Part shown: positions 8,268 to 16,692 of the stretch, piece by piece
Layout of the letters: every line of letters begins with the position of its first letter
How positions within the stretch are numbered: position 1 is the first letter of the stretch
DNA from: CAZEKB01 sp964512225
GTDB taxonomy: Bacteria > Myxococcota_A > UBA796 > UBA9615
Assembly: GCA_964512225.1 (NCBI GenBank)
Contig: CAZEKB010000025.1
Location: 1-64,000, forward strand
DNA length: 64,000 bases
Reading direction: 5' to 3'
The notes under the pieces: generated by a model
The model's database searches: none
What the model was told of the DNA's origin: nothing
The model's input: the letters and a program-made list of their open reading frames with translations, nothing else
Program-made: the position numbers and the translations under genes

Positions 8268-10364
8268 CTACCCCCGACGTCGGCGCAGCGCGGGCACGAG
8301 CAGCAGGGCGAGGGCGAGTCCGAAGCCTCCCTGCCCCGGGGCGATCGACGACTCGCAGTCGGAGCAGCCTTCCCCTCCGTCGTCGTCGTCGTCGTCCCCG
8401 GCGGGCGGGTCCCCGAGCCAGACGTCCGCGTCGACCGTGATCTCGGCGTTGACGAAGAAGCCCTGGATCGAGCCCGCGGCCCGGCTCCCGATGGCGAAGT
8501 AGTACGTCGCGCCGGGCTCCAGCGGCGGATCCGAGTCGAGGCGCAGGTCGATCTCGAAGTCGTCGTCCTCGCCCTCGAACGCCTCGTCGAAGTCCTCGGG
8601 GATCGGCATGCTGATCGTCCCGAACTGGGTGGGGATGTCGACCACGTCGTGGTGCACGTACTCGCCGCGGCGCATGTAGACGTTGAACTCGAGCGCGGCC
8701 GGCCCCCCCACGAACTCCTTGACGCGGAAGCGCAGCCGGTCGGCGTTCTCGGGCGCCTCGATGCTGAACTGCTGCGCCAGCGGGATGCCGCCGTCGTCCC
8801 CCGCGAGGCGGGAGTGGAAGAGCAGCTGGGTGGGCTCCTCGCCTTCGTCCAGGGAGACCACGCGCCCGCAGCCGACCACCCCGGACTCGGCGCCGTGCTC
8901 CACGATGGCGTCGAGCACGCCCGGGGCGAGGACCCCGGCGTCGACGAGCGCCTGCGCGGCCTCCACCATCGAGTCTCCGGCGAAGCCCCAGTCGACGTCC
9001 GACGGCCAGCTGCCGAGCGCCCCGTAGAGCACGCGCGCGACGTCGTCGGGCTCGGTCCGGTCGTCGTCGATCACGTTCCACAGGAACGCGCCCCAGGTCT
9101 CGCCGTCGCGGTGCGACTCGCCGTACAGATCGGTCGGGCAGCGACGGTCCTCGTCGAGGTCGCGGATGCCGCCCCGGCCGGCGCCCGCGTACTCCCCGAC
9201 GATCGGGTCCGGGTGACGGATCATCGTGAAGACGTCGGCGGTCCCTTCGTTGAGCGCGCCGGGGGCCCACACCAGGCCGTACTCGTCGGCGCCGAAGAAG
9301 CCGGTGGAGGACACGATCTGCCCGAACACGGAGTGGCCGAACTCGTGGATGATCACGTCGCCGTCGTAGGCGTAGTCGAACGTAGCCGTCTGGCCGAAGG
9401 CCACCTCGGCGATGTTGTCGCCGTCGACGTCGCCGTAGAAGGCGTTGTTGTAGGGGAAGTTCACCACCCCCTCGATCGCGATCCCGAGACCTCCGAAGCC
9501 TTCGTGGCGGAAGCCCAGGACGTCCTCGAACCACCGGGAGAGCCGATCCAGGTGGTAGTACATCTGGACCTCGGCCAGGGGGTCTTCGCTGGACGTCGGG
9601 TCCGACGAGTAGATGAAGTCGCCGTCGTCGTTCGGGACCGCGTGCTCGGACACGGCCGTGCAGGTCCCGCTCCCCCACTGGTTGATCTCGTAGGTGTCGC
9701 ACGACACGACGGTCGCGTACTCGTTGCGCAGGGCGTCGATGTCGCCGAGATCGACGTCCGTCAGGTCCGACGTGATGGGGTTCTCCGGGTAGATGCGCCC
9801 GACCGCCGTCCGGGAGGTCGGCCGGAAGTCGACGACGCCGCCCGCGTGAGCGTCCACCAGGATCCGCCAGGTGGCGGGAGGCGCGGCGGTGCTCAGGTCG
9901 ACGACCCACACCAGCCGGGGCAGCCCGTCCGCGCCGAGCCGGATCGCCGACGACGTCCGAGCGGGCCACATCTCGCCCCGCCCGAGCTCGTCGGCGAAGC
10001 GCCCGGCCGCAGCTCGGGCGGCCTGCTCGGAGACCGTCGCGGGGGGGAGGAACGGGATGTGAGCGGGCTCGCCGTGCACGTCCGTGACCCGATCGTCGAG
10101 ATCGAGCGACACGATCACCTCGCGATCGAGGATCGGGAGGCCCCGCCACGACTGGGCGAGGCGCACGTGGGTCCCGGCCCCCCACGTGTGGAGGCGCCGG
10201 ACGGTCAGCTCCACGGGCTCGGGAGCCTCGAGGACGGCCGCGGGGTGGAGCGCGGCGACGTGGTCCAGGGCGACATCGGCGGACGAGTCGGCCAGGGCCG
10301 CGACCGGGCACAGGGCGGCGAGGCAACCCAGGAGGACGGACGTGCGGAGGAGGGGCGGATTCAT
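8268..10364 (-). CDS. secreted M36/M4-type zinc metallopeptidase with MYXO-CTERM-like tail
   Basis: 698 residues. Signal peptide at about 1-25 (ends near ALA/DSS), then a fungalysin/thermolysin-type propeptide region (about 40-180). The catalytic zinc site is HEFGH (340-344) with the third ligand in NEGTAD (372-377). Several hundred residues follow, predicted to be beta-rich, then an acidic DDDDDD linker. The C-terminus has GCSDC, a hydrophobic helix GFGLALALLLVPAL and a final RRRRG. That Cys-helix-Arg tail is the MYXO-CTERM pattern of myxobacterial surface proteins, so the enzyme is probably exported and anchored or processed at the outer surface. The substrate is unknown; predatory or nutritional proteolysis is a guess. 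Confidence 0.85.
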   Translation of the reverse strand: MNPPLLRTSVLLGCLAALCPVAALADSSADVALDHVAALHPAAVLEAPEPVELTVRRLHTWGAGTHVRLAQSWRGLPILDREVIVSLDLDDRVTDVHGEPAHIPFLPPATVSEQAARAAAGRFADELGRGEMWPARTSSAIRLGADGLPRLVWVVDLSTAAPPATWRILVDAHAGGVVDFRPTSRTAVGRIYPENPITSDLTDVDLGDIDALRNEYATVVSCDTYEINQWGSGTCTAVSEHAVPNDDGDFIYSSDPTSSEDPLAEVQMYYHLDRLSRWFEDVLGFRHEGFGGLGIAIEGVVNFPYNNAFYGDVDGDNIAEVAFGQTATFDYAYDGDVIIHEFGHSVFGQIVSSTGFFGADEYGLVWAPGALNEGTADVFTMIRHPDPIVGEYAGAGRGGIRDLDEDRRCPTDLYGESHRDGETWGAFLWNVIDDDRTEPDDVARVLYGALGSWPSDVDWGFAGDSMVEAAQALVDAGVLAPGVLDAIVEHGAESGVVGCGRVVSLDEGEEPTQLLFHSRLAGDDGGIPLAQQFSIEAPENADRLRFRVKEFVGGPAALEFNVYMRRGEYVHHDVVDIPTQFGTISMPIPEDFDEAFEGEDDDFEIDLRLDSDPPLEPGATYYFAIGSRAAGSIQGFFVNAEITVDADVWLGDPPAGDDDDDDGGEGCSDCESSIAPGQGGFGLALALLLVPALRRRRG

Positions 10365-10545
10365 GAAGGCTCCGGGTGGGCTGCGGACTATGGCTCGGAG
10401 GGCGCCTGCGTGTATCGGGTTTCACCGTTCCCCGACCGAAAGCCCCCGCAGGGGCGGCAAAGCGCGCGAAACGCCGGCAACTCCGGGAGCCTCGGACTAT
10501 TCTGAGGGGCGGACCTGCAGTCCCTTTTTTTGTCAGCGGTACTTC

Positions 10546-12621
10546 GTGAGCCTTCGCAGCACCCCGACCGTCTCCGGTCCCAAGACCTACGATCCGATCC
10601 GCACCGGGCGCGCCCTGGAGGCCGAGCGGAAGGTGGACGACGCGATCGTCGCGTACCTGCGGGGGGGCGCCCACCGTGAGGCCGCCCGGCTCCTGTCCTT
10701 CTCGGGCCGCTTCGCCGAGGCGGGCGAGGCGCTCCTGCAGGGGCTGCCGAAGGAGCCCACGCCGCCCTCTCACCTCACCGCCGACGAGCGACGCGACGCC
10801 CTGAACGCCGCGCTCTGCTTCGCCCGCGGGGGCGCACGAGTCGAGTGCATCTCCCTGCTCGTCAACCTCGGGGAGACCGAGCGCGCCGCCGCGCTGCTGT
10901 CGACCACGGGGCGACGCGCCGAGGCGGTCGAGGCGATGAAGGGCAACGTGCCCGACGGCAGCCCGTGGCCCAAGGGCCTCGTCTTCCCCATCGAGAACCG
11001 CCTGAAGCTCCCGCCGAAGAAGCCCGTCGGCGTCGTGACGCTGCCCCCCGAGGCCCTGGAGGTGCTGGAGGATCCGCAGTCGGTCGACGCGTCGATGCCC
11101 CCCGATCCCATGTCGCTGAGCCTCCGGTTCCGCCCCGGGAACCAGGAGGCCGGCGAGGAGCCGTTCGAGGATCTCGCGGCCCCCGACGAGGGCGCTCCCT
11201 GGGAGGAGGAGCCGACCGTCTTCGCGCCGCGGTTCTCGGTGGACGCGCTGCCCAGCGGCCCGATGCCGAGCGCCGATCTGGCGGGCCTCCTCACCGCGGA
11301 TCCCGGCGAGGATCGCTACGGCGGGGCCGTCACCCGCGTCGTGCGGCTCGTGTGGCGCGACGATCGACTCTCGCGGCGCGTGGCCCTGTTCCTCGACGAG
11401 TTCGTCCGCCGGGCCGCCAACGCCCAGGTCCCCGACGGCCTGCGCCCCACCGTGTACGCGGTGGGCCGCCTGTTCGAGTACCACGATCGCCTCGACGCGG
11501 CCCAGAAGGCCTACCGCGCGGTGGTCCTCGAGGCGCCGGAGTTCGCCGACGCCTCGTACCGTCTCGGCAACCTCCAGTCGGGCCTCGCCGAGGCCGAGGA
11601 CGGGTGCTGGCACCCCGTGCAGCTCCTCATCGCGGGCATCCACCCCTTCGGGGGGCTCCCGTCGCTCGCCGACCTCCCGCCCCTCGACGAGGCCGGCGAC
11701 GCCCCGTCCGGCACCTTCAAGCCCGTGTCCTCGTCCCCTCGCGTCCGCCCGGTGGTGCCCCACCAGGACGTGACCACCGACTCGATGCGCCGCCTCAAGC
11801 CCGGCTCGGTGATCGCGGGCCGCTACCGCATCGAGGCGCCGATCGGCTCGGGCGGCATGGCGACGGTCTACCGCGCGACGGACATCGAGCTCGAGGAAAC
11901 GGTCGCCCTGAAGCTCTTCCGGAGCGCGGGGCAGACGGAGGACGGGCTCGCCCGGTTCCGCCGCGAGATGAAGCTCTCGCGCCGCCTGAACCACCCGAAC
12001 ATCGTGCACATCTACGAGTTCGGGACGTGGCACGGGCTGCACTTCATCACCATGGAGCTCCTCGAGGGCCAGGACCTCGCGGACCTCGCGGAGAAGCGCC
12101 CCCGCGGCCGCGTGGCCCCGCACGACGTGGTACGGCTGATGATCCAGGCCTGCGAGGGGCTCGGGTTCGCCCACTCCGAGGGGGTCGTGCACCGCGACGT
12201 GAAGCCCCAGAACTTCTTCGTGCAGACCGACGGCGTGCTCAAGGTGATGGACTTCGGGATCGCGAAGGCGCAGTCGTCGGCCACGATCTCGGTGACGGGG
12301 GTGCGGCTGGGGACCCCCCGCTACATGAGCCCCGAGCAGATCGAGGGCGGCAAGGACGTGGGCCCGTCCGCGGACCTCTACAGCCTCGGCGTGGTCATGT
12401 ACGAGCTGCTCACGGGCCTCCCCCCCTTCACCGGCGACACGCTGGTGCGGCTGCTGCTCGCGCACATCAGCGAGATGCCGACGCCGCCCCGGGAGCTCGT
12501 GGAGACGCTGCCGCTGCCCGTCGAGAAGGTCGTGCTGCGGCTGCTCGCGAAGAGCCCCGAGCATCGGTACGCCGACTGCGACGAGTGCAGGGCCGCGCTC
12601 GAGGCCTGCCTGGAGGAGTGA
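10546..12621 (+). CDS. Ser/Thr protein kinase with long N-terminal helical region
   Basis: GTG start at 10546 gives 691 residues. The first 410 residues are soluble and Ala-rich, with TPR-like helical pairs near both ends (RALEAERKVDDAIVAYLRGG; LDAAQKAYRAVVLEAPEFADASYRLG). The kinase domain fills about 423-690: glycine loop GSGGMATVY, ATP Lys (about 456), HRDVKPQN loop (Asp about 551), DFG (about 569) and GTPRYMSPEQ. All catalytic residues are present. No transmembrane segment is visible, so it should be cytosolic, unlike PknB-type receptors. The TPR part probably recruits a target. It stands alone; the next gene is convergent, ending 12 bases away. Confidence 0.9.
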   Translation: MSLRSTPTVSGPKTYDPIRTGRALEAERKVDDAIVAYLRGGAHREAARLLSFSGRFAEAGEALLQGLPKEPTPPSHLTADERRDALNAALCFARGGARVECISLLVNLGETERAAALLSTTGRRAEAVEAMKGNVPDGSPWPKGLVFPIENRLKLPPKKPVGVVTLPPEALEVLEDPQSVDASMPPDPMSLSLRFRPGNQEAGEEPFEDLAAPDEGAPWEEEPTVFAPRFSVDALPSGPMPSADLAGLLTADPGEDRYGGAVTRVVRLVWRDDRLSRRVALFLDEFVRRAANAQVPDGLRPTVYAVGRLFEYHDRLDAAQKAYRAVVLEAPEFADASYRLGNLQSGLAEAEDGCWHPVQLLIAGIHPFGGLPSLADLPPLDEAGDAPSGTFKPVSSSPRVRPVVPHQDVTTDSMRRLKPGSVIAGRYRIEAPIGSGGMATVYRATDIELEETVALKLFRSAGQTEDGLARFRREMKLSRRLNHPNIVHIYEFGTWHGLHFITMELLEGQDLADLAEKRPRGRVAPHDVVRLMIQACEGLGFAHSEGVVHRDVKPQNFFVQTDGVLKVMDFGIAKAQSSATISVTGVRLGTPRYMSPEQIEGGKDVGPSADLYSLGVVMYELLTGLPPFTGDTLVRLLLAHISEMPTPPRELVETLPLPVEKVVLRLLAKSPEHRYADCDECRAALEACLEE

Positions 12622-12633
12622 TCCGCCGGGCGC

Positions 12634-13434
12634 TCACGCCGTGAACGCCAACAGCTCCTCCCCGATCTCGACCGCGTGGGCCTTCTGAGGGTTGTGCCGC
12701 CCCGACGCGAAGGGCATCCGCGGGCCGTCGGGGAGGGCGGCGGCCAGCTCCTCGAAGACGTCGCGCTCGATGATGGGATCGTCTTCGGCCCAGGCGACGA
12801 ACGTCGGAGTGCCCGCCGCCGCGAGGGCGGCGACCGCGGCCGCCCGCTCGGCGAAGTCGACCCGCGCGATCGCGTGCACGGAGTCCACGGCCTCGCGATC
12901 GGGCGTGGAGCTCGGGAAGCCCGCGGCCTTCATGCCCGCCCTCAGCCCCGGGATGAGCAGCCGGCCCAGCAGCGGGGTGGCGAGCGCGAGCGACGCGGGG
13001 CGCACCGGCTTGCCGCGCAGGAGCTGGTGCTTGCGCGTGCCGATCGACGATACGAGCGCGACGCCGCGCACTCGCTCGGGCGCCAGCAGCGCCGCCTCCA
13101 TCACCACCGGACCGCCGATCGAGTGCCCGAGGAGGGTGACCCCGCGGAGGTCCAGCGCCTCCAGGAAGTCGGCCGTGAACCGCGCCCGCCCCGCGATCGT
13201 CCAGTGGGACCGGCCGTGCGGGGGGGTCTCGCCGTGGCCGGAGAGGTCGACGCGGATGAGGCGGCGATGAGGCTCGAGGACCGGGGCCAGCCACCGGAAG
13301 TCCCGCCCGGAGCCGGGGCTGCCGTGCACGGCCACCACCACGGGGCCTTCCCCGACGTCCGAGTAGCGGACGGGTCCGGTGGGCAGCTCGATGGTCTTCT
13401 TGGCCGGATCCGACGGCTTCTCGGGTGTCGTCAC
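12634..13434 (-). CDS. alpha/beta hydrolase
   Basis: 266 residues from a GTG at 13434 that overlaps the stop of the upstream SDR gene (GTGA). Standard fold marks are the oxyanion HGSPGSG, DLSGHGE, nucleophile Ser in GHSIGG, an acidic residue in AEDDP and a late His in GRHNP. There is no signal peptide, so it is cytoplasmic. It is the second gene of a two-gene operon that reads away from the echA20-ipdABC operon and shares its palindrome-bearing intergenic region. An ester, lactone or thioester hydrolase acting on a steroid-ring intermediate is possible, but nothing in the sequence fixes the substrate. Confidence 0.85.
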   Translation of the reverse strand: MTTPEKPSDPAKKTIELPTGPVRYSDVGEGPVVVAVHGSPGSGRDFRWLAPVLEPHRRLIRVDLSGHGETPPHGRSHWTIAGRARFTADFLEALDLRGVTLLGHSIGGPVVMEAALLAPERVRGVALVSSIGTRKHQLLRGKPVRPASLALATPLLGRLLIPGLRAGMKAAGFPSSTPDREAVDSVHAIARVDFAERAAAVAALAAAGTPTFVAWAEDDPIIERDVFEELAAALPDGPRMPFASGRHNPQKAHAVEIGEELLAFTA

Positions 13435-14195
13435 GAGCCCTTCTCGGCCTCCCGGACCGCGCCGAGGAAGGCCGGTCGCTCCCCTCCCCCGTGCACGACG
13501 AGCTCCGCCCCGCTCACCCACGGGGCCGCGTCGGACGCGAGGTAGAGCACCGCCGACGCGACGTCCGAGGGCGACCCCATGCGACCGAGCGGGATCGTCG
13601 CCCCGACCGCGGCGATCCCTTCCTCTCCCCCGTAGTGGGCTTCGGCCGCCTCCGTCCGAATCGGCCCCCCGATCACGCCCACGACGCGCACCTTCGGGGC
13701 CCACTCCACCGCGAGCGAGCGGGTGAGGGACGACAACCCGGCCTTGGCCGCTCCGTAGGCGGCGGTCCCCGGCGACGGGCGGATCCCCGAGACCGACCCG
13801 ATGTTGACGATGACTCCCCCGCGCTCCTGCGCCTGCATGACGGCGTTGGCCGCCTGCGCGAAGTTCAGCGGGGCGATGAGGTTGAGGCGGAGGATCGCCT
13901 CGGAGAATCGCGGCGAGGCCGTGGCCGCGTCCGCGGGGGGGGAGCCTCCGGCGTTGTTGACGAGCACGTCCAGGCGCCCCGTCGCCTCCACCACCGTCGC
14001 CACGACGCGCTCGATGTCCTCGACCGTGCGCACGTCCGCCGCCACGAAGGTCCCCACGGCCGACTCGGGGGGGCGGCGGCCGCATACGAAGACGCGGGCG
14101 CCCGCCCCCTCGAACATCTCCGCGATCGCGCGCCCGATCCCGCGCGTCCCGCCCGTGACGACCACGGTCCGTCCGGTGAAGTCCAGCCCTGCCAT
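13431..14195 (-). CDS. short-chain dehydrogenase/reductase (Rv3549c-like)
   Basis: 254 residues, ATG at 14195; longer upstream reading is possible but would run through the operator region. It has a cofactor loop TGGTRGIG (14-21), NNAG (80-83), Ser134/136 and YGAAK (Tyr147, Lys151), a complete classical SDR. The C-terminus has SGAELVVHGGG, as in many FabG-like enzymes. It forms an operon with the alpha/beta hydrolase and is divergent from echA20. Mycobacterial KstR2 regulons carry two such SDRs near echA20 (Rv3548c, Rv3549c). This one resembles the shorter, Rv3549c; the gene at 22312 is the longer type. The reaction within ring catabolism is not known to me. Confidence 0.85.
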   Translation of the reverse strand: MAGLDFTGRTVVVTGGTRGIGRAIAEMFEGAGARVFVCGRRPPESAVGTFVAADVRTVEDIERVVATVVEATGRLDVLVNNAGGSPPADAATASPRFSEAILRLNLIAPLNFAQAANAVMQAQERGGVIVNIGSVSGIRPSPGTAAYGAAKAGLSSLTRSLAVEWAPKVRVVGVIGGPIRTEAAEAHYGGEEGIAAVGATIPLGRMGSPSDVASAVLYLASDAAPWVSGAELVVHGGGERPAFLGAVREAEKGS

Positions 14196-14282
14196 CGCAT
14201 CTCCCACGACGCTCGCATCCCGGGGCCTTCGGACCCCCGCGGAGCGCGCCGACGCGCAGCATACCGCTCCTCCGCAGCGGCC

Positions 14283-14311
14283 TTGCACCCCGAACTGAAA
14301 CATGTTTCACT
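14283..14311 (+). promoter_or_regulatory. promoter of the echA20-ipdABC operon
   Basis: TTGCAC at 14283-14288, 17-base spacer, TTCACT at 14306-14311. The promoter at 20038-20066 has the same layout (TTGCTC, 17, TTCACT) with the palindrome in the same phase, 13 bases from the first base of the -35. That repetition is the main support, since the -10 itself is poor. Confidence 0.5.
14296..14309. promoter_or_regulatory. 14-bp palindromic operator TGAAACATGTTTCA
   Basis: A perfect palindrome between divergent catabolic operons. It fits the mycobacterial KstR consensus TnnAACnnGTTnnA at every fixed base. It also fits the PsrA-type motif GAAAC-N2-GTTTC of gammaproteobacterial fatty-acid regulators. 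A second exact copy lies at 20051-20064. The in-phase ATG inside it (14302) is not a believable start for echA20. Confidence 0.75.
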
Positions 14312-14361
14312 CCGGCCCGCCCCACCTGAAGAGGCCCCGTCCCGAGCCCCTCGGAGGACCG

Positions 14362-15129
14362 ATGCCCATCGAGTGCCGACGCCCCGAAGAGGACCCCCGA
14401 GTCGCCGAGATCGTCGTCGACGTGCCCCCGGTCAACGCGCTCACCGTCGCCGGCTGGTTCGAGCTCGCGCGCACGATCCGCGCGGCGGGCGAGGACCCCT
14501 CGGTGAGCTGCGTGGTCCTGCGGGCCGAAGGCCGCGGCTTCAACGCCGGGGTCGACATCAAGGAGATGCAGCGGAGCCCCGGCTTCGACGCGCTGATCGG
14601 GGCGAACCGAGGCTGCTACGCGGCCTTCGCGGCCGTCTACGAGTGCGCCGTCCCCGTCATCGCCGCGGTCCAGGGCTTCTGCCTCGGGGGCGGCGTCGGC
14701 CTCGTGGGCAACGCCGACATCATCGTCGCGTCCGACGACGCCACCTTCGGCCTCCCCGAGGTCGACCGCGGGGCGCTGGGCGCGGCCACCCACCTCGCGC
14801 GGCTCGTCCCCCAGCACCGCATGCGGTCGATGGTCTACACGGCGGAGCCCGCGACGGCGCAGGAGCTCGCTCGCTACGGCTCGATCCTCGAGGTCGTCCC
14901 GCGCGACCGCCTGCGCGCGACCGCGTTCGCGGTGGCGGCCCGCATCACGAACAAGTCGCCCACCGTCATCCGCGCGGCCAAGGAGTCCCTCAACGGGATC
15001 GACCCGGTCGACGTGAAGCGGTCGTACCGCTACGAGCAGGGCTTCACCTTCGAGCTCAACCTGTCCGGCGTCGCCGACGAGGCGCGTGACGCGTTCGTCG
15101 AGGGGCGGGACGCGGACTTCGAGAAGTAG
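14362..15129 (+). CDS. echA20: enoyl-CoA hydratase family ring hydrolase, EchA20-like
   Basis: 255 residues. The ATG at 14362 has GGAGG at 14353-14357; the in-frame ATG at 14302 lies inside the operator and is rejected. It is a crotonase fold with oxyanion segments FNAGVDIKE (60-68) and FCLGGGVGLV (106-115), and Glu133 in LPEVDRG. The NAGVDIKEMQ wording and the position just ahead of ipdA, ipdB and ipdC match EchA20 (Rv3550). EchA20 hydrolytically opens one of the two remaining steroid rings of the HIP-CoA pathway rather than hydrating a double bond. It is separated from ipdA by one base. The crotonase family is certain; the EchA20 role has strong support from synteny. Confidence 0.9.
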   Translation: MPIECRRPEEDPRVAEIVVDVPPVNALTVAGWFELARTIRAAGEDPSVSCVVLRAEGRGFNAGVDIKEMQRSPGFDALIGANRGCYAAFAAVYECAVPVIAAVQGFCLGGGVGLVGNADIIVASDDATFGLPEVDRGALGAATHLARLVPQHRMRSMVYTAEPATAQELARYGSILEVVPRDRLRATAFAVAARITNKSPTVIRAAKESLNGIDPVDVKRSYRYEQGFTFELNLSGVADEARDAFVEGRDADFEK

Positions 15130-15130
15130 C

Positions 15131-15940
15131 TTGGACAAGCGCTGTACGGCGGACGCGGCGGTCGCCCGGCTCCGCTCGGGGATGACGATCGGGATCGGCG
15201 GGTGGGGCTCCCGGCGCAAGCCGATGGCCCTCGTCCAGGCGCTGCTTCGGACGGACCTCACGGACCTCACGGTCGTGTCCTACGCCGGGCCGGACGTGGG
15301 CCTGCTGCTCGCCGCGGGGCGGGTCCGCAAGGTCGTCTACGGGTTCGCGTCGCTGGACTCCATCCCCCTGGAGCCGCACTTCCGCCGGGCCCGCCAGACC
15401 GGCGCCGTGGAGGCCGTGGAGTGGGACGAGGGCATGCTCCAGACGGGGCTGCGCGCCGCCGCCCAGAGGCTGCCGTTTCTGCCAACGCGGGCGGGCCTCG
15501 GCTCCGACGTGCCCCGATTCGACCCCCGGCTGAGGCGCGTCACGTCCCCTTACCCGGGTCCCGACGGAGTGCCCGAGGAGCTGCTCGCCGTGCCCGCGCT
15601 GCCGCTGGATGCGGCCCTGATCCACGCGAACCGAGCCGACGCCCGGGGCAACTGCCGTTTCCTCGGCGTGGACCCGTACTTCGACCTCCTCTTCGCCCGG
15701 GCCGCCGAGCACACCATCGTGAGCTGCGAGCGGCTGGTCGACGCCTGGGACGTGCCCCCGCACACACCGGGGATCGCGCGACCCTGGGTCCACGCGGTGG
15801 TCGAGGCGCCCCGGGGAGCAGCGTTCACGTCATGCGATCCCGACTACCCGCGCGACGAGGCGACGCAGACTGCGTACGCCCGGGCCGCGAAGGACCCCGC
15901 CGCCTGGGCGGAGTGGTACGCCGCGTGGATGGGAGCGTGA
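15131..15940 (+). CDS. ipdA: CoA-transferase-like ring hydrolase, alpha subunit (IpdA-like)
   Basis: 269 residues. A TTG at 15131, one base after the echA20 stop, is the only start that keeps the N-terminus; the first in-frame ATG would lose 17 conserved residues. It has a class I CoA-transferase fold with GMTIGIGGWGSRRKPMALVQ (SRRKPM is typical of IpdA), GPDVGLL and WDEGML, whose acidic residue I take as the likely catalytic one. AAAQRLPFLPTRAGLGSDVP, as I recall Rv3551, is nearly the same. IpdAB is a hydrolase, not a transferase: it opens the last ring of COCHEA-CoA. It overlaps ipdB by GTGA. Confidence 0.92.
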   Translation: MDKRCTADAAVARLRSGMTIGIGGWGSRRKPMALVQALLRTDLTDLTVVSYAGPDVGLLLAAGRVRKVVYGFASLDSIPLEPHFRRARQTGAVEAVEWDEGMLQTGLRAAAQRLPFLPTRAGLGSDVPRFDPRLRRVTSPYPGPDGVPEELLAVPALPLDAALIHANRADARGNCRFLGVDPYFDLLFARAAEHTIVSCERLVDAWDVPPHTPGIARPWVHAVVEAPRGAAFTSCDPDYPRDEATQTAYARAAKDPAAWAEWYAAWMGA

Positions 15941-16692
15941 GCACCGTGAGCGATGGACGCAAGGCCACTCGGGCGGACGTTTGTGCCGTCGCATGCGCGG
16001 AGGCGTTCCGCGGGGACGGCGAGATCGTCGCGTCGCCGATGGGGTTCATTCCCCGCCTCGGGGCGCGGCTGGCCCGACGGACCTTCGAGCCCGACCTGGT
16101 GCTGTCCGACGGCGAAGCGACGCTCGTGGACGAAGAGGGCCGCGCCGAGGCGTCCATGCCCTTCGCGGACGTCTTCGAGACCCTGTGGTCGGGCAAGCGC
16201 CACGTGATGATGGGCGCGGCGCAGATCGACCGGTTCGGAAACCAGAACATCTCGTGCGTCGGCGACTGGGCGCGCCCCAAGGCCCAGCTGATCGGGACCC
16301 GGGGCGCCCCCGGGAATACGATCAACCACCCCACCTCCTACTGGGTGGGCAGACACTCCGCGCGCGTCTTCGTGCCCGCCGTCGACGTGGTCTGCGGCGT
16401 CGGCTACGACCGGGCGCGATGGCTCGACGCGGGGGGACGGTTCCACGAGATCCGGCGGGTGGTCACGAACCTCGGCGTCTTCGACTTCGAGCGGGCCGAA
16501 GGGACGCCGACCCTCCGCGCCCGCTCCCTGCACCCCGGGGTGTCCCCCGACGACGTCGCCTCCGCCACCGGGTTCGAAGTCCGCGGGCTCGACGCCGACG
16601 TGCCCACGACCCGCCTCCCCACCCCGGCCGAGCTCGACATCCTCGACGCGCTCGACCCCGAGGGTCGGCGTGAGCGTGAGGTCGCGACGTGA
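15937..16692 (+). CDS. ipdB: CoA-transferase-like ring hydrolase, beta subunit (IpdB-like)
   Basis: 251 residues from the GTG at 15937 (GTGA overlap with ipdA); a GTG at 15946 is the alternative. Family marks are ADVCAVACAEAFRGDGE, MMGAAQIDRFGNQNIS, GAPGNTINHPTSYWVGRHS and RRVVTNLGVFDF, as in mycobacterial IpdB (about 250 residues). The NHPTSYW segment is characteristic of IpdB rather than of acetate or 3-oxoacid CoA transferases. It pairs with IpdA in the heterotetrameric ring-opening hydrolase and overlaps ipdC by GTGA. The order echA20-ipdA-ipdB-ipdC is identical to Mtb Rv3550-Rv3553. Confidence 0.92.
   Translation: MSTVSDGRKATRADVCAVACAEAFRGDGEIVASPMGFIPRLGARLARRTFEPDLVLSDGEATLVDEEGRAEASMPFADVFETLWSGKRHVMMGAAQIDRFGNQNISCVGDWARPKAQLIGTRGAPGNTINHPTSYWVGRHSARVFVPAVDVVCGVGYDRARWLDAGGRFHEIRRVVTNLGVFDFERAEGTPTLRARSLHPGVSPDDVASATGFEVRGLDADVPTTRLPTPAELDILDALDPEGRREREVAT

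Noticed and set aside
10511..10531. Small hairpin GGAC-CTGCA-GTCC followed by seven T, just before the kinase gene, as a terminator or attenuator
   Set aside because: The stem is only 4 bases and no gene on that strand ends upstream of it; probably chance, though the T-run is rare in this sequence.
7774..12564. A very long antisense open frame of about 1600 codons, and several others of 400-1500 codons on both strands
   Set aside because: They lie antisense to or out of frame with well-supported genes, are rich in Arg, Ala, Gly and Pro, and show no family motifs. This is a high-GC shadow effect.
14302..14361. ATG at 14302 as the start of echA20
   Set aside because: It lies inside the perfect palindrome and promoter region; the ATG at 14362 has a GGAGG and gives the family length.
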